A DNA stretch of 64,000 nucleotides from Synergistaceae bacterium (GTDB taxonomy: Bacteria; Synergistota; Synergistia; Synergistales; Aminobacteriaceae), in NCBI GenBank assembly GCA_017405525.1, contig JAFRAH010000007.1, positions 1-64,000 of the forward strand, in the 5' to 3' direction. The position numbers and the translations under genes are program-made. A model generated the notes under the pieces. That model searched no databases, was not told where the DNA came from, and worked only from the letters and a program-made list of their open reading frames with translations. Shown here piece after piece: positions 35,121 to 43,111 of the stretch; within the stretch, counting starts at the first letter, position 1; every line of letters starts with the position of its first letter.

Positions 35121-35642
35121 ATGAATGAGCGTTCAGGATTCAATCTCAGTGAGAACAGCAACGAGACCTCTGACTATGAGAGCCTAATCAGTCAGATTCT
35201 GGCGAGGGTGAACGAATTATCCCCCGCAGGTTTCGAGCAGCTCATCACCGACCTACTCATACGGATGGGCTACGAGGTCTTCAAGAACGCCAAACGCCGC
35301 ACAAGTGCCGGAGCAATTCAGGGCATCATCATCGAGGACAGGCCGGGCTACAATCCCATCTACATACAGACAAGGAAACTGGAGAAGGGCAGTATCATAA
35401 CGAGCTGGAACATGCAGAGCTTCGGTGATGCTGTTGAACGTAAGGCAGGGCGCGGGCTTCTTGCGACGAACGCGAACTTCTCGAAACCCGCACAGGACTA
35501 CGCAAAGAAAAAGCACATCATCCTCATAGACGGTCATATACTGGCGCGCTTGATGATAGTTCACAATTTCTGCGTCAACGTCAGGGAAGTGGTCGAGATA
35601 AAATCACTTGACCCCTCAGCCTTCAAGGACTACGACATCTAG
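35121..35642 (+). CDS. Mrr-like domain protein lacking catalytic residues
   Basis: 173 codons. Residues about 35-150 align with the Mrr nuclease domain (PF04471): F-E-Q-L-I-T-D-L-L-I-R-M-G-Y, I-Y-I-Q, a G-R-G-L-L-A-T-N segment and I-I-L-I-D-G-H-I-L-A. In active Mrr the core reads G-D-G-G-I-D-G and Q-A-K-R, giving the PD-(D/E)xK site. Here these read S-A-G-A-I-Q-G and Q-T-R-K, so both the Asp and the Lys are gone. The fold is probably kept for binding DNA or a partner, without cutting. It stands alone with its own AT-rich promoter region (T-T-A-T-T-A-T-A-A-T near 35085). Not linked to a methylase. Confidence 0.7.
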   Translation: MNERSGFNLSENSNETSDYESLISQILARVNELSPAGFEQLITDLLIRMGYEVFKNAKRRTSAGAIQGIIIEDRPGYNPIYIQTRKLEKGSIITSWNMQSFGDAVERKAGRGLLATNANFSKPAQDYAKKKHIILIDGHILARLMIVHNFCVNVREVVEIKSLDPSAFKDYDI

Positions 35643-36553
35643 AACCCGTCGTCCTTCATGACCTTCACGATTCTTTCAGCGACAGCACTCCATGAATATT
35701 TGCGCAGGTACTCCTCATGCATTGCCGCAACGTATGCCTTGAGGTCCTTCCTGTCAGTGATGAGGCGTTCCATGCATCCGGCGAGCTCGTCAGGATCGTC
35801 ATCATGAATCAGCGCGCCGTTCACACCGTCCTGAATGAACTCAGGCATTGCGCAGGTGTCTTTACCGATGCAGGGCAGGCCGAATATCAGGGCCTCCGGG
35901 AAAACGATACCATAAGCCTCGAATTTTGACGGCATCACGAAGAAATCGCAGAGGTTGAAGTATTCCGTGAGCTCCCCGTAGCCCAGCAAGCCGAGAAACT
36001 TCACGCCCTCAACGCCGCTGACCTCATCAGGAACACGAGAAGGCCCGGCAATGTACAGCTCAGCGTCAGAGTACTTCCTCCGCAACTTCACGAAGGCTTC
36101 AACGACAAGAGCCCCGTTCTTGCGTTCCCAGTCCCTCCCGGCAAAAAGAAACCTCCAGCCGTTCCTTCCCTGAGTATTTATGCGTGAGGTGTCAATGTTG
36201 CAGCCGCCGCCGACGTGATGGACTTTCGCGGGGTCAATCCCTGAGTTACGGACGAGGTCATCAGCTAGGTATTCAGACATCGTGAAGAGACCGGCGCATG
36301 TCCTGTTCACCTTCATGGTATGTTCGAGCCTGGCTTGTGCTTTTTCCGGCCTTACTCTCGGCGGAAGGGGAGTGTACTTCATGAGCCGGGGGTTTACCCG
36401 CATCCTCATGAGGTAGTCAACAGTGAGATCCTGATAGAGATAGCTTTGTGGTGTGTATTCCGTGAGGTATTCGGTGAACATGAGGCAGGGAGCGTTCTTG
36501 TTGAGTGCTGCCCTGCGTATCTGGTGTTCGCACATTCTGGTGTGGAGCGTCAT
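35639..36553 (-). CDS. GT4-family glycosyltransferase (N-terminus not in frame with a start)
   Basis: 304 codons from the first in-frame ATG. GT-B fold: F-L-F-A-G-R-D-W-E-R-K-N-G near 150 (phosphate-binding loop), P-S-K-F-E-A-Y-G-I-V-F-P-E-A-L near 215 with the E-x7-E nucleotide-sugar motif, and D-P-D-E-L-A near 260. Family proteins begin about 70 residues earlier. In this frame, codons from 36769 down to 36554 do encode that part (F-A-V-N-F-L-C-A-W-D, V-S-W-S-G-T-H) but hold no ATG, GTG or TTG; upstream is a TAA within the -10 box of a heptamer promoter. So the gene as written would give a truncated enzyme or none. Probably surface-glycan synthesis, with glf next door. Confidence 0.75.
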   Translation of the reverse strand: MTLHTRMCEHQIRRAALNKNAPCLMFTEYLTEYTPQSYLYQDLTVDYLMRMRVNPRLMKYTPLPPRVRPEKAQARLEHTMKVNRTCAGLFTMSEYLADDLVRNSGIDPAKVHHVGGGCNIDTSRINTQGRNGWRFLFAGRDWERKNGALVVEAFVKLRRKYSDAELYIAGPSRVPDEVSGVEGVKFLGLLGYGELTEYFNLCDFFVMPSKFEAYGIVFPEALIFGLPCIGKDTCAMPEFIQDGVNGALIHDDDPDELAGCMERLITDRKDLKAYVAAMHEEYLRKYSWSAVAERIVKVMKDDGF

Positions 36554-36752
36554 GAAGTCGCTTGACCCCGTCAGCCTGTCGAGAATGTTGCGAGCCTTGC
36601 CTAAAGCGCGTGCTGTGAAATTGTAGAGAAGTGGAATATCAATTACATCTGCAAATTCCTGAAGTGAGCTGAACAGTCCTAAGTGTGTACCTGACCACGA
36701 AACTTCACGTCCCCGCCTGTCCCACGCACAGAGGAAATTTACAGCAAAAGAA

Positions 36753-36798
36753 CCCGAAGCCCGAAGCCATTATATGCACGTTTTTTCATGGTTGTCAA
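36753..36798 (-). promoter_or_regulatory. Promoter with two tandem GGCTTCG heptamers
   Basis: On the minus strand AAAGGACA, TTGACA (36798-36793), 18-bp spacer, TATAAT (36774-36769), then two GGCTTCG units (36768-36755) and GG. Same build as at 21797 and 23165. The repeat lies inside or directly before the coding frame of the glycosyltransferase, unlike the other two, which have long leaders. Confidence 0.65.
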
Positions 36799-36832
36799 TG
36801 TCCTTTCTCCTGAAATTTTCAGGTTATGCCTG

Positions 36833-37942
36833 TTATTTCCCGAAGACCTCATCAGTGAGCTCAAGAGCCTTCAATGCCGCAACGTCCATGTCGTAATACT
36901 TGTACCCCCCAAGTCTCCCGGCAAATACCACGTTCGGGCATCTCTCAGCCGCTAACTTCCTGTAGCCCTCGTACATTGAGTTGTTCCGCTCGTTGTTGAC
37001 GGGGTAATACGGCTCATCTCCTGCCTGCCATTCCGCGCTGTACTCACGGGTTATCACTGTCCCGGAAACCTCAAGGCCGGGGTAGAAATGCCTGTGCTCT
37101 ATGCATCTGGTGAACGGTGTATCACGGTCGGTGTAGTTCACGATGGCGTTACCCTGAAAGTTGGAGGTGTCGGGCAGGTACTCGGTCTCAAATCGCAACG
37201 TCCTGTATTCGAGAGTGCCAAGCTCATAGCCGAAGTAAGCATCAATCTGACCGGTGAAGATGATTTTTCCCGCAAGCCCGTCAAGTTCTGACCTTTGAGC
37301 CAGGTAGTCGCACCCAAGACGAACGTCAACCCCCTCAAGCATGGCCTCAATCATGGCCGTGTAGCCTTTCACCGGGACACCCTGATAGAGTGCGTTGAAG
37401 TAGTTGTTGTCGTATGTGTACCTTACGGGAAGCCTCCGAATGATGAACGCAGGAAGCTCACTGCATGGCCTGCCCCATTGTTTCTCGGTGTAGCCCTTGA
37501 TGAGGCGTTCGTAGATGTCCCGGCCGACAAGACTTATTGCCTGCTCCTCAAGGTTGCGGGGCTCGGTGATGCCTGCCTCACGTCGCTGAGCCTCGATTTT
37601 CGCGCGTGCCTCGTCGGGAGTGATTACCCCCCAAATTTTGTTGAACGTGAACATGCTGAAAGGCAGTGAGTATATTTCGCCCTTGTAGTTCGCGATGGGG
37701 GTGTTGGTGAACCTGTTGAACTCGGTGAACTGGTTGAGGTAGTCCCAGACGCGCCGGGTGTTCGTGTGGAAGATGTGAGGGCCGTACGTGTGAACCTGAA
37801 TGCCGTTGATGTCCTGAGAGTAGATATTGCCGCCGATGTGGCTGCGCTTGTCGACGACCAGAACAGATTTTCCGTGCCTCATTGCCTCACGGGCGAATAT
37901 TGCCCCTGTAAGTCCTGAGCCTACGATGAGATAATCATACAT
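36833..37942 (-). CDS. glf: UDP-galactopyranose mutase
   Basis: 369 codons. A flavoenzyme converting UDP-galactopyranose to UDP-galactofuranose. FAD-binding Y-D-Y-L-I-V-G-S-G-L-T-G-A-I-F-A at the start, H-I-G-G-N-I-Y near 36, Y-G-P-H-I-F-H-T near 53, W-G-R-P-C near 155 and R-F-E-T-E-Y near 250, then P-Y-Y-P-V-N and a late G-R-L-G-G-Y-K-Y-Y-D-M-D. Family length. Its presence means galactofuranose is part of a surface glycan, likely used by the adjacent glycosyltransferase. Confidence 0.95.
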   Translation of the reverse strand: MYDYLIVGSGLTGAIFAREAMRHGKSVLVVDKRSHIGGNIYSQDINGIQVHTYGPHIFHTNTRRVWDYLNQFTEFNRFTNTPIANYKGEIYSLPFSMFTFNKIWGVITPDEARAKIEAQRREAGITEPRNLEEQAISLVGRDIYERLIKGYTEKQWGRPCSELPAFIIRRLPVRYTYDNNYFNALYQGVPVKGYTAMIEAMLEGVDVRLGCDYLAQRSELDGLAGKIIFTGQIDAYFGYELGTLEYRTLRFETEYLPDTSNFQGNAIVNYTDRDTPFTRCIEHRHFYPGLEVSGTVITREYSAEWQAGDEPYYPVNNERNNSMYEGYRKLAAERCPNVVFAGRLGGYKYYDMDVAALKALELTDEVFGK

Positions 37943-38000
37943 GAAGTACTCTCCTTCAAGCTGGGAAATATATTGCCTGTATAATTTACCACCAGCCGGG

Positions 38001-38056
38001 AAAAAAAGAAGCCCCCCAAGAAATTACTAGGTGAGCACTGACTGTTTCACTTGGCT
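38001..38056 (-). terminator. Possible terminator after small secreted-protein gene
   Basis: On the minus strand AGCCAAG (38056-38050) can pair with CTTGG and GGCT ending at 38010, with an internal GTGA/TCAC stem, followed by seven T near 38007-38001. The loop is long, so this is tentative. Confidence 0.4.
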
Positions 38057-38065
38057 GTAAAAAAC

Positions 38066-38314
38066 TTAGTCCCTGAAAATTGAACCGGCCAAATATCCTT
38101 CAGGGTAGAGGAACTTTAGGCTATCCTGCCCTGTTTCCTGTTTGACTTCACTTTCGGGGGCAGTGTCAGATTTCTCACCTGCGGAAGCGATGCTGAGCCC
38201 CTCTTCTGGTACTGAGTAGCCTTCATTTTCGGGTCTGTTCGAGCTGATGGCGAAGGCAGTTCTTGAGAGCAGGGCAATAACCACAACGAGAACAACGCAC
38301 AATACTTTCTTCAT
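38066..38314 (-). CDS. Small secreted hypothetical protein
   Basis: 82 codons. A signal peptide (M-K-K-V-L-C-V-V-L-V-V-V, cleavage near A-F-A) and an acidic, Ser/Glu-rich mature part of about 58 residues ending L-A-G-S-I-F-R-D. No domain recognised. GGAGG-type ribosome site upstream. Its signal peptide resembles that of the PepSY protein encoded just upstream, so both may be periplasmic proteins under common control; unproven. Confidence 0.6.
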   Translation of the reverse strand: MKKVLCVVLVVVIALLSRTAFAISSNRPENEGYSVPEEGLSIASAGEKSDTAPESEVKQETGQDSLKFLYPEGYLAGSIFRD

Positions 38315-38375
38315 GTTTCAACGCCTCCTTGAAATTTATGCTGATTATAACCTGATATGCAAATTATTTCCCGCA

Positions 38376-38720
38376 CTAATCGTCCAACTTGAACTTTAGG
38401 ATTTCTCCCGTTACTGCGTCAATCTCAATCTCATACTCTTGGCCACTTGCGAGACACTCAAGAGACCATACCGGCCTGAAGTCTGAACCGTTGGGGTAAT
38501 CGTCAGCCTCATCCTCAAGTTCTGCATCCTTGAAGCGCACGTTGCGTTCATGTATTCGTTCTGCCGCGATGCCTTGAGCCTCTTGGAGTGTGAGGAGCTT
38601 GATGTTTCTCCGGGCTGCCTCCTCCCTGACGTAACGGTCTTCATGGTCATGACTTAGTGCCGGGGCTGAGAACGCCACGAGCATAACCATAGCAACAAGA
38701 GCGCACAATGTCTTCTTCAT
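38376..38720 (-). CDS. PepSY domain secreted protein
   Basis: 114 codons from ATG 38720, which has GGAGGTG at proper spacing; the ORF opens earlier (38795) without a signal peptide and is rejected. Signal peptide M-K-K-T-L-C-A-L-V-A ending P-A-L-S-H, then a PepSY domain (L-T-L-Q-E-A-Q-G-I-A-A-E, P-V-W-S-L-E-C, Y-E-I-E-I-D-A-V-T-G-E-I). PepSY domains bind or inhibit peptidases and other partners in the periplasm. Its partner is not encoded nearby. Confidence 0.82.
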   Translation of the reverse strand: MKKTLCALVAMVMLVAFSAPALSHDHEDRYVREEAARRNIKLLTLQEAQGIAAERIHERNVRFKDAELEDEADDYPNGSDFRPVWSLECLASGQEYEIEIDAVTGEILKFKLDD

Positions 38721-38776
38721 GTTCAACACCTCCACAATAATTTCATCAAGCCTGCTCATTCTTTCACTTTCCGGGC

Positions 38777-38809
38777 AAAAAATACACCCTCCCAATATTT
38801 CAGGGAGGG
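38777..38809 (-). terminator. Intrinsic terminator of the TRAP/catabolic operon
   Basis: On the minus strand CCCTCCC (38809-38803) pairs perfectly with GGGAGGG (38793-38787), followed by TGTATTTTTT. It stands 15 bases after the flavoprotein stop and before the PepSY gene. Confidence 0.85.
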
Positions 38810-38823
38810 CATAAATTCACGGC

Positions 38824-40347
38824 CTAATAGACAAATTCCTTCTCGTACTCAGGATTTTGCTCCGGGTAATCCGTGCGGTTGTGAGTTCCCCGGCTCTCCT
38901 TCCTGTTCAGCGCGGCTTTGGCGATGAGGTGAACTGCAAGTGCTGTCTGCTGGGTCATGTCGTCCTTCGCTGTTTCAGGGTCTGCAAGGATGTCATGTGT
39001 TGCCTTCAGTGCCGCCTCAAGGTCTGTCCCGTTCCTGTAGACTCCCAGGGAATGCCCGGCAATCTTCTGGAGCTCCGCAAGGTACTTCGCCCTCACTGCA
39101 TCATCACGGTGATACACTGCCGGACGTTCCTGTATCTCCCGGTCAAGTTCGCCCGTCCTCATGATGCCTTCAGCGCAGAGCAGTCCCGACATAGTGGCCT
39201 GACTTGCAGCATTACCCGCACAACGGCACGCCCCGTGAATCCCCCCGCAAGCCTCGCCGATCGCGAACAAGCCCGGAACGTCAGACTCATAGTTTCGGTC
39301 AACACGTATTCCTCCGCTGAAACTGTGGGGCATTGGTCCGACCTCTAAGAGCTCCTTCTTGGGATCACAGCCGCTGTTCATGAGACGGTCATAGAACCAC
39401 GGATAAGCCTTCAGTGTCTTCACGTCAATGTGCCGGAGGTCTACCCATATTCCGCCGTGAGGGTTGCCTTTGCCCTTTGCGACCTGCTTCCAGATTTCGT
39501 GGTTGATGAGGGATTTTGGAGCTCCTGCCTCACCTTGCGGACGAACTTCAAGGAGGAAACGTTCACCGTCAGAGTTGAGGAGGTAGCCGCCTTCACCTAG
39601 CATTGCCGTCGGACAGGGTTCACCCACAGCACCGGGAGGGGTCATCATTACCATTGGCTCGAACTCAATGAACTCAATATCGACGAGTGAGGCCCCGGCA
39701 TTCTTTGCCATTCCGAGAGTCCAGCCGTTCACGTCGTCAGGGTATGTTGACGTTCCGAGTAGGTTGCCAACGCCACCCCATGATGCTATGACGACAGGAG
39801 CATAGACGTTGTAGGGCTCTCCTCCGTTCTCGATGACGGTAAAGCCCTCGATCTTCCCTGCGTCATTCTTGAGGAGGTTGACGGCAACGCTCTTCCTGTG
39901 AAACTCAATGCCTGCCTCCTCAAGTCTCTTCAGCATTACGCGCTCAATCTCAACGCCGATAAGGTCGGTCGTCTGGCACAATGAACGCGGGTATGTGTGT
40001 CCTGAAACGTGGCGTAACTTGATGCTTCCGTCGTCGTTGTGCGCGAAGGTTACCCCCCATCTGCACAGGAGCTCATAGCCCCGTAATGTGTTGGCGGCCA
40101 TCTCGTCCACTAAGTCCTTGTTGCCGATGTTGTACCCTGCCGCTAACATGTCCTTTGCGTACTGTTCGGGGGTATCGCCGTAAGGATTTTCAGGGAGGAC
40201 GAAGTTTATTGCCGCAATGTAGGGAGTTCCGCCGAGTCCGCTGGCGTAAATGGCAATGTCCCTCACTCCCTCTTCATGGAGACGAGCCGCCGCCGCAAGT
40301 GCCGCAAGACCGCTCCCTGCAATCGCAACCTTGTGATGCCTGCTCAT
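38824..40347 (-). CDS. FAD-binding oxidoreductase (fumarate reductase/succinate dehydrogenase flavoprotein type)
   Basis: 507 codons. Rossmann start V-A-I-A-G-S-G-L-A-A-L-A-A-A, a second FAD motif G-L-F-A-I-G-E-A-C-G-G-I-H-G-A near residue 370 and the family end motif K-E-S-R-G-T-H-N-R-T-D-Y-P (470-482). H-T-Y-P-R-S and R-V-D-R-N-Y are like the active-site region of the fumarate reductase/aspartate oxidase family. No haem or iron-sulfur partner gene follows. It overlaps the TRAP permease by four bases, so it likely oxidises or reduces the imported acid. Substrate unknown. Last gene before the terminator. Confidence 0.85.
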   Translation of the reverse strand: MSRHHKVAIAGSGLAALAAAARLHEEGVRDIAIYASGLGGTPYIAAINFVLPENPYGDTPEQYAKDMLAAGYNIGNKDLVDEMAANTLRGYELLCRWGVTFAHNDDGSIKLRHVSGHTYPRSLCQTTDLIGVEIERVMLKRLEEAGIEFHRKSVAVNLLKNDAGKIEGFTVIENGGEPYNVYAPVVIASWGGVGNLLGTSTYPDDVNGWTLGMAKNAGASLVDIEFIEFEPMVMMTPPGAVGEPCPTAMLGEGGYLLNSDGERFLLEVRPQGEAGAPKSLINHEIWKQVAKGKGNPHGGIWVDLRHIDVKTLKAYPWFYDRLMNSGCDPKKELLEVGPMPHSFSGGIRVDRNYESDVPGLFAIGEACGGIHGACRCAGNAASQATMSGLLCAEGIMRTGELDREIQERPAVYHRDDAVRAKYLAELQKIAGHSLGVYRNGTDLEAALKATHDILADPETAKDDMTQQTALAVHLIAKAALNRKESRGTHNRTDYPEQNPEYEKEFVY

Positions 40348-42326
40348 GCTATGGCCGCCCCTTTCGCTCCCCGTGAGTTGAGAATGAGTATAGCCACTCC
40401 GAGAACTGCCCCGATAATCGAGCTTATCATCTCAGGAGCAATCAGGCACAAAGCCGCCCCAAAAAGTAACGTCCTCTCGAATGCGTTCATGTTCTTCTTG
40501 TAGAACCCGGCAACCATTACCGCAAGGAAGTACGTACCAAGTGCAAGCTGTACGGTGGCAATGATGATTTCCTGGACCGAGCCCTTGAGCAGCAACGGAG
40601 GGTTGTAGACGAACACAAACGGAACGAGGAAGCCAACCATCGCGAAGGTGAAGCCCTTCATTCCCGTCTTCATTGCATCGCCGCCCGCAATTCCCGCCGC
40701 AGTGTACGAGGCCACGCAAACAGGAGGGGTAATCTGAGCCATGATGCCATAGTAGAACACGAACATGTTTGCGCAGAGCTTGGCGGTTGAAGGCTCAAGC
40801 CCGGTCTGAAGGAGTATAGGCTCAATGCAGGGGACGAAGAGGATAACCCCGACGAGGTACGCCGCGACTGTAGGAAGTGCCATTCCGAGAATCATGCAGC
40901 CGACCATAGCTATGCACATTGCGAGGAAGAGGTAGCTTGTTCCCAGTGAACGGATGAGCACTGAAAGGTTTGTTGCCAGTGAAGTCTGCTGAGTTACCAC
41001 GTTGATGATTATTCCGCAGGCCGCAGTGGGGATTGCGATTGCCGCCGCCTGTTTCGCACCGTCAACGCAACAATCCCAGAGCTGCTTCAAGTTCAGGAAG
41101 TCGGGCTTGTTCACGAAGTAGTTGATGATGTCGCAGGCAATGCACGCGAATATTCCCACCATGCCTGCCCTCATGAGCGAGTAGCCCCGGATGATCCACA
41201 CGACGAGGAGGACTGCCGGGAGGAGGAGATACAGCCTGCCCATGATGGGACGGTCAACACGTATTGATGCGTCAGCTGAGGCATCGAGGTTTGCGGCACG
41301 TTTTGCGGCTATCTTGTCGACAAGTACGAACACAGCGAAGTAATACGCCACTGCCGGGATTATTGCGCTTGCGGCTATGGACATGTAGTTTACGCCCAGC
41401 ATTTCGGCCATGATGAACGCTCCCACGCCCATAATCGGGGGCATTATCTGGCCTCCCGTTGACGCGACTGCCTCGACTGCCCCGGCCTCTTCAGGTTCGT
41501 AGCCGATCTTCTTCATCATAGGGATAGTCATAACGCCGGTAGTTGCGACGTTGGCGACTGCTGAGCCCGAAATCATACCCATCAAGCCGGAAGAGAGTAC
41601 TGCTGCTTTTGCCGGACCGCCTGATGATTTGTTCGAGAGCTTCATTCCCATGTCTATGAGCAATTGGCCGCCCCCGATTGTCGAGAAGAACGCCCCGAAA
41701 ACGATAAAGTAGAACAACGTGTTAGCACTCGTGAGCAATGGTGTACCGAATACGCCCGACTCCGTCATAGTCATTCCCGAAGTGAACTCCTCGATGAACT
41801 GGTCGAAAGGCTTTGCGTTTGTGTGGAGTATTCCGGGAAGATAGGGAGATGCCCACGCGAAGATGATGAAGGCCGTAATGAACCCTGCAAGTATTCCGCC
41901 GAGCGTCCTGTAGACCGCCACAAGAAGAAGAACTATAGCGACAACCATAGTGGCGTGGTCAATGTCAAGTACCTCATCAACGCCAAGAACGTAATCATTC
42001 AGGCGAGGGAACTGTGTCAGTACGTACCAGAGGAGATAGCCTATGCCCGCAAACGCAAGGAGGTCTATCCAGTTCCACCAAGAATATTTGTTCATGGCCG
42101 CCAAATCCGGAACAGTCCCGGCATCTTCAGCAGCCTTCTTGATTTTCTTCCTGTAGCCGTAATCCGCAGGGAAGTAAATGAATACCAGAGTAAGCGCAAA
42201 GATTAAGTGAATGGGGCTCTGGAGCATCGGTGCAAACTGCTTAACCAGAGCTATATACATCTGGAACGCAAAGAACGCAACAGTAACTATAACTGCCGCA
42301 ATTGTACGTAAGTCCATAAATCTCAT
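40344..42326 (-). CDS. TRAP transporter fused permease (4TM/12TM)
   Basis: 660 codons, highly hydrophobic, with about 16-18 membrane segments. The N-terminal 160 residues are the small-subunit (DctQ-like) part, the rest the DctM-like part with G-S-A-V-A-N-V-A-T-T-G near residue 260, G-G-Q-I-M-P-P-I-M-G near 290 and M-A-L-P-T-V-A-A-Y near 490. Fused permeases of this kind work with TAXI binding proteins, as found two genes upstream. Imports an organic acid using an ion gradient. Confidence 0.94.
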   Translation of the reverse strand: MRFMDLRTIAAVIVTVAFFAFQMYIALVKQFAPMLQSPIHLIFALTLVFIYFPADYGYRKKIKKAAEDAGTVPDLAAMNKYSWWNWIDLLAFAGIGYLLWYVLTQFPRLNDYVLGVDEVLDIDHATMVVAIVLLLVAVYRTLGGILAGFITAFIIFAWASPYLPGILHTNAKPFDQFIEEFTSGMTMTESGVFGTPLLTSANTLFYFIVFGAFFSTIGGGQLLIDMGMKLSNKSSGGPAKAAVLSSGLMGMISGSAVANVATTGVMTIPMMKKIGYEPEEAGAVEAVASTGGQIMPPIMGVGAFIMAEMLGVNYMSIAASAIIPAVAYYFAVFVLVDKIAAKRAANLDASADASIRVDRPIMGRLYLLLPAVLLVVWIIRGYSLMRAGMVGIFACIACDIINYFVNKPDFLNLKQLWDCCVDGAKQAAAIAIPTAACGIIINVVTQQTSLATNLSVLIRSLGTSYLFLAMCIAMVGCMILGMALPTVAAYLVGVILFVPCIEPILLQTGLEPSTAKLCANMFVFYYGIMAQITPPVCVASYTAAGIAGGDAMKTGMKGFTFAMVGFLVPFVFVYNPPLLLKGSVQEIIIATVQLALGTYFLAVMVAGFYKKNMNAFERTLLFGAALCLIAPEMISSIIGAVLGVAILILNSRGAKGAAIA

Positions 42327-42329
42327 CTC

Positions 42330-43097
42330 CTAGTTCATGTATTTACCGCCGTTAATGTTTATGCTCTCACCTGTGATGAACCCGGCCAAGTCAGACGCAA
42401 GGAACACCACAAGGTCAGCAATGTCTTCAGGAGTTCCCAGCCTCCCCAGCGGAATACCTCCCAGAATTTTGGCGCGGTAGTCCTCCGTCCACTGAAGAGA
42501 CATGTCCGTTTCGACAGGGCCGGGACATACCGAGTTCACCCGGATTCCCGAAGGCGCAAGGTCATATGCTAGCTTCCGGGTCAATGCGTCAACTCCTCCC
42601 TTTGAGGCTCCGTAACACACTGAGGCGTTAGGGTGTGGTGTTTTTCCGGCGGATGATGATATGTTGATGATGCTTCCTGAATGACGCTCAATCATGAACG
42701 GGGCAGCTGCCTTGCACATGTAGAAAGTACCTGTGAGGTTTGTGCGTATGACCTTGTCCCATTCTTCAGGCTCAATGTCGAGGAATTTCGTGCGCGTGTT
42801 TATGCCGGCGTTGTTCACGAGAATATCCAGACGGCCGAAAGAGGACATGCATTTTTCCGCAAGCCTCCGTGAGGTCTCAATGTCTCCTATGTCCCCGGCA
42901 ACATACTCGCATCTTATGTCGAGACCTAACATGTCGCCCTCAGTGGTGAGAGATTCCTTCAGTGCCAGCAATGAGGCTTCATTAGTCCCGTGAATGACAA
43001 GACCCGCCCCGTGAGCGGCAAAGGCAGATGCGACCGCCTTACCAATCCCGCGGGACGAGCCCGTAATCACCGCTGCTTTTCCTTCAAGCAGTCCCAT
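42330..43097 (-). CDS. SDR family oxidoreductase
   Basis: 255 codons. Classical short-chain dehydrogenase: T-G-S-S-R-G-I-G near residue 13, N-N-A-G near 93, S-S-S-A-G-K and Y-G-A-S-K near 150-165, P-G-P-V-E-T-D. Resembles FabG and sugar-acid dehydrogenases. Three bases before the TRAP permease, so likely acts on the imported compound or a derivative. Substrate cannot be read from sequence. Confidence 0.9.
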   Translation of the reverse strand: MGLLEGKAAVITGSSRGIGKAVASAFAAHGAGLVIHGTNEASLLALKESLTTEGDMLGLDIRCEYVAGDIGDIETSRRLAEKCMSSFGRLDILVNNAGINTRTKFLDIEPEEWDKVIRTNLTGTFYMCKAAAPFMIERHSGSIINISSSAGKTPHPNASVCYGASKGGVDALTRKLAYDLAPSGIRVNSVCPGPVETDMSLQWTEDYRAKILGGIPLGRLGTPEDIADLVVFLASDLAGFITGESININGGKYMN

Positions 43098-43111
43098 TGA
43101 TTTTTTTGCGT

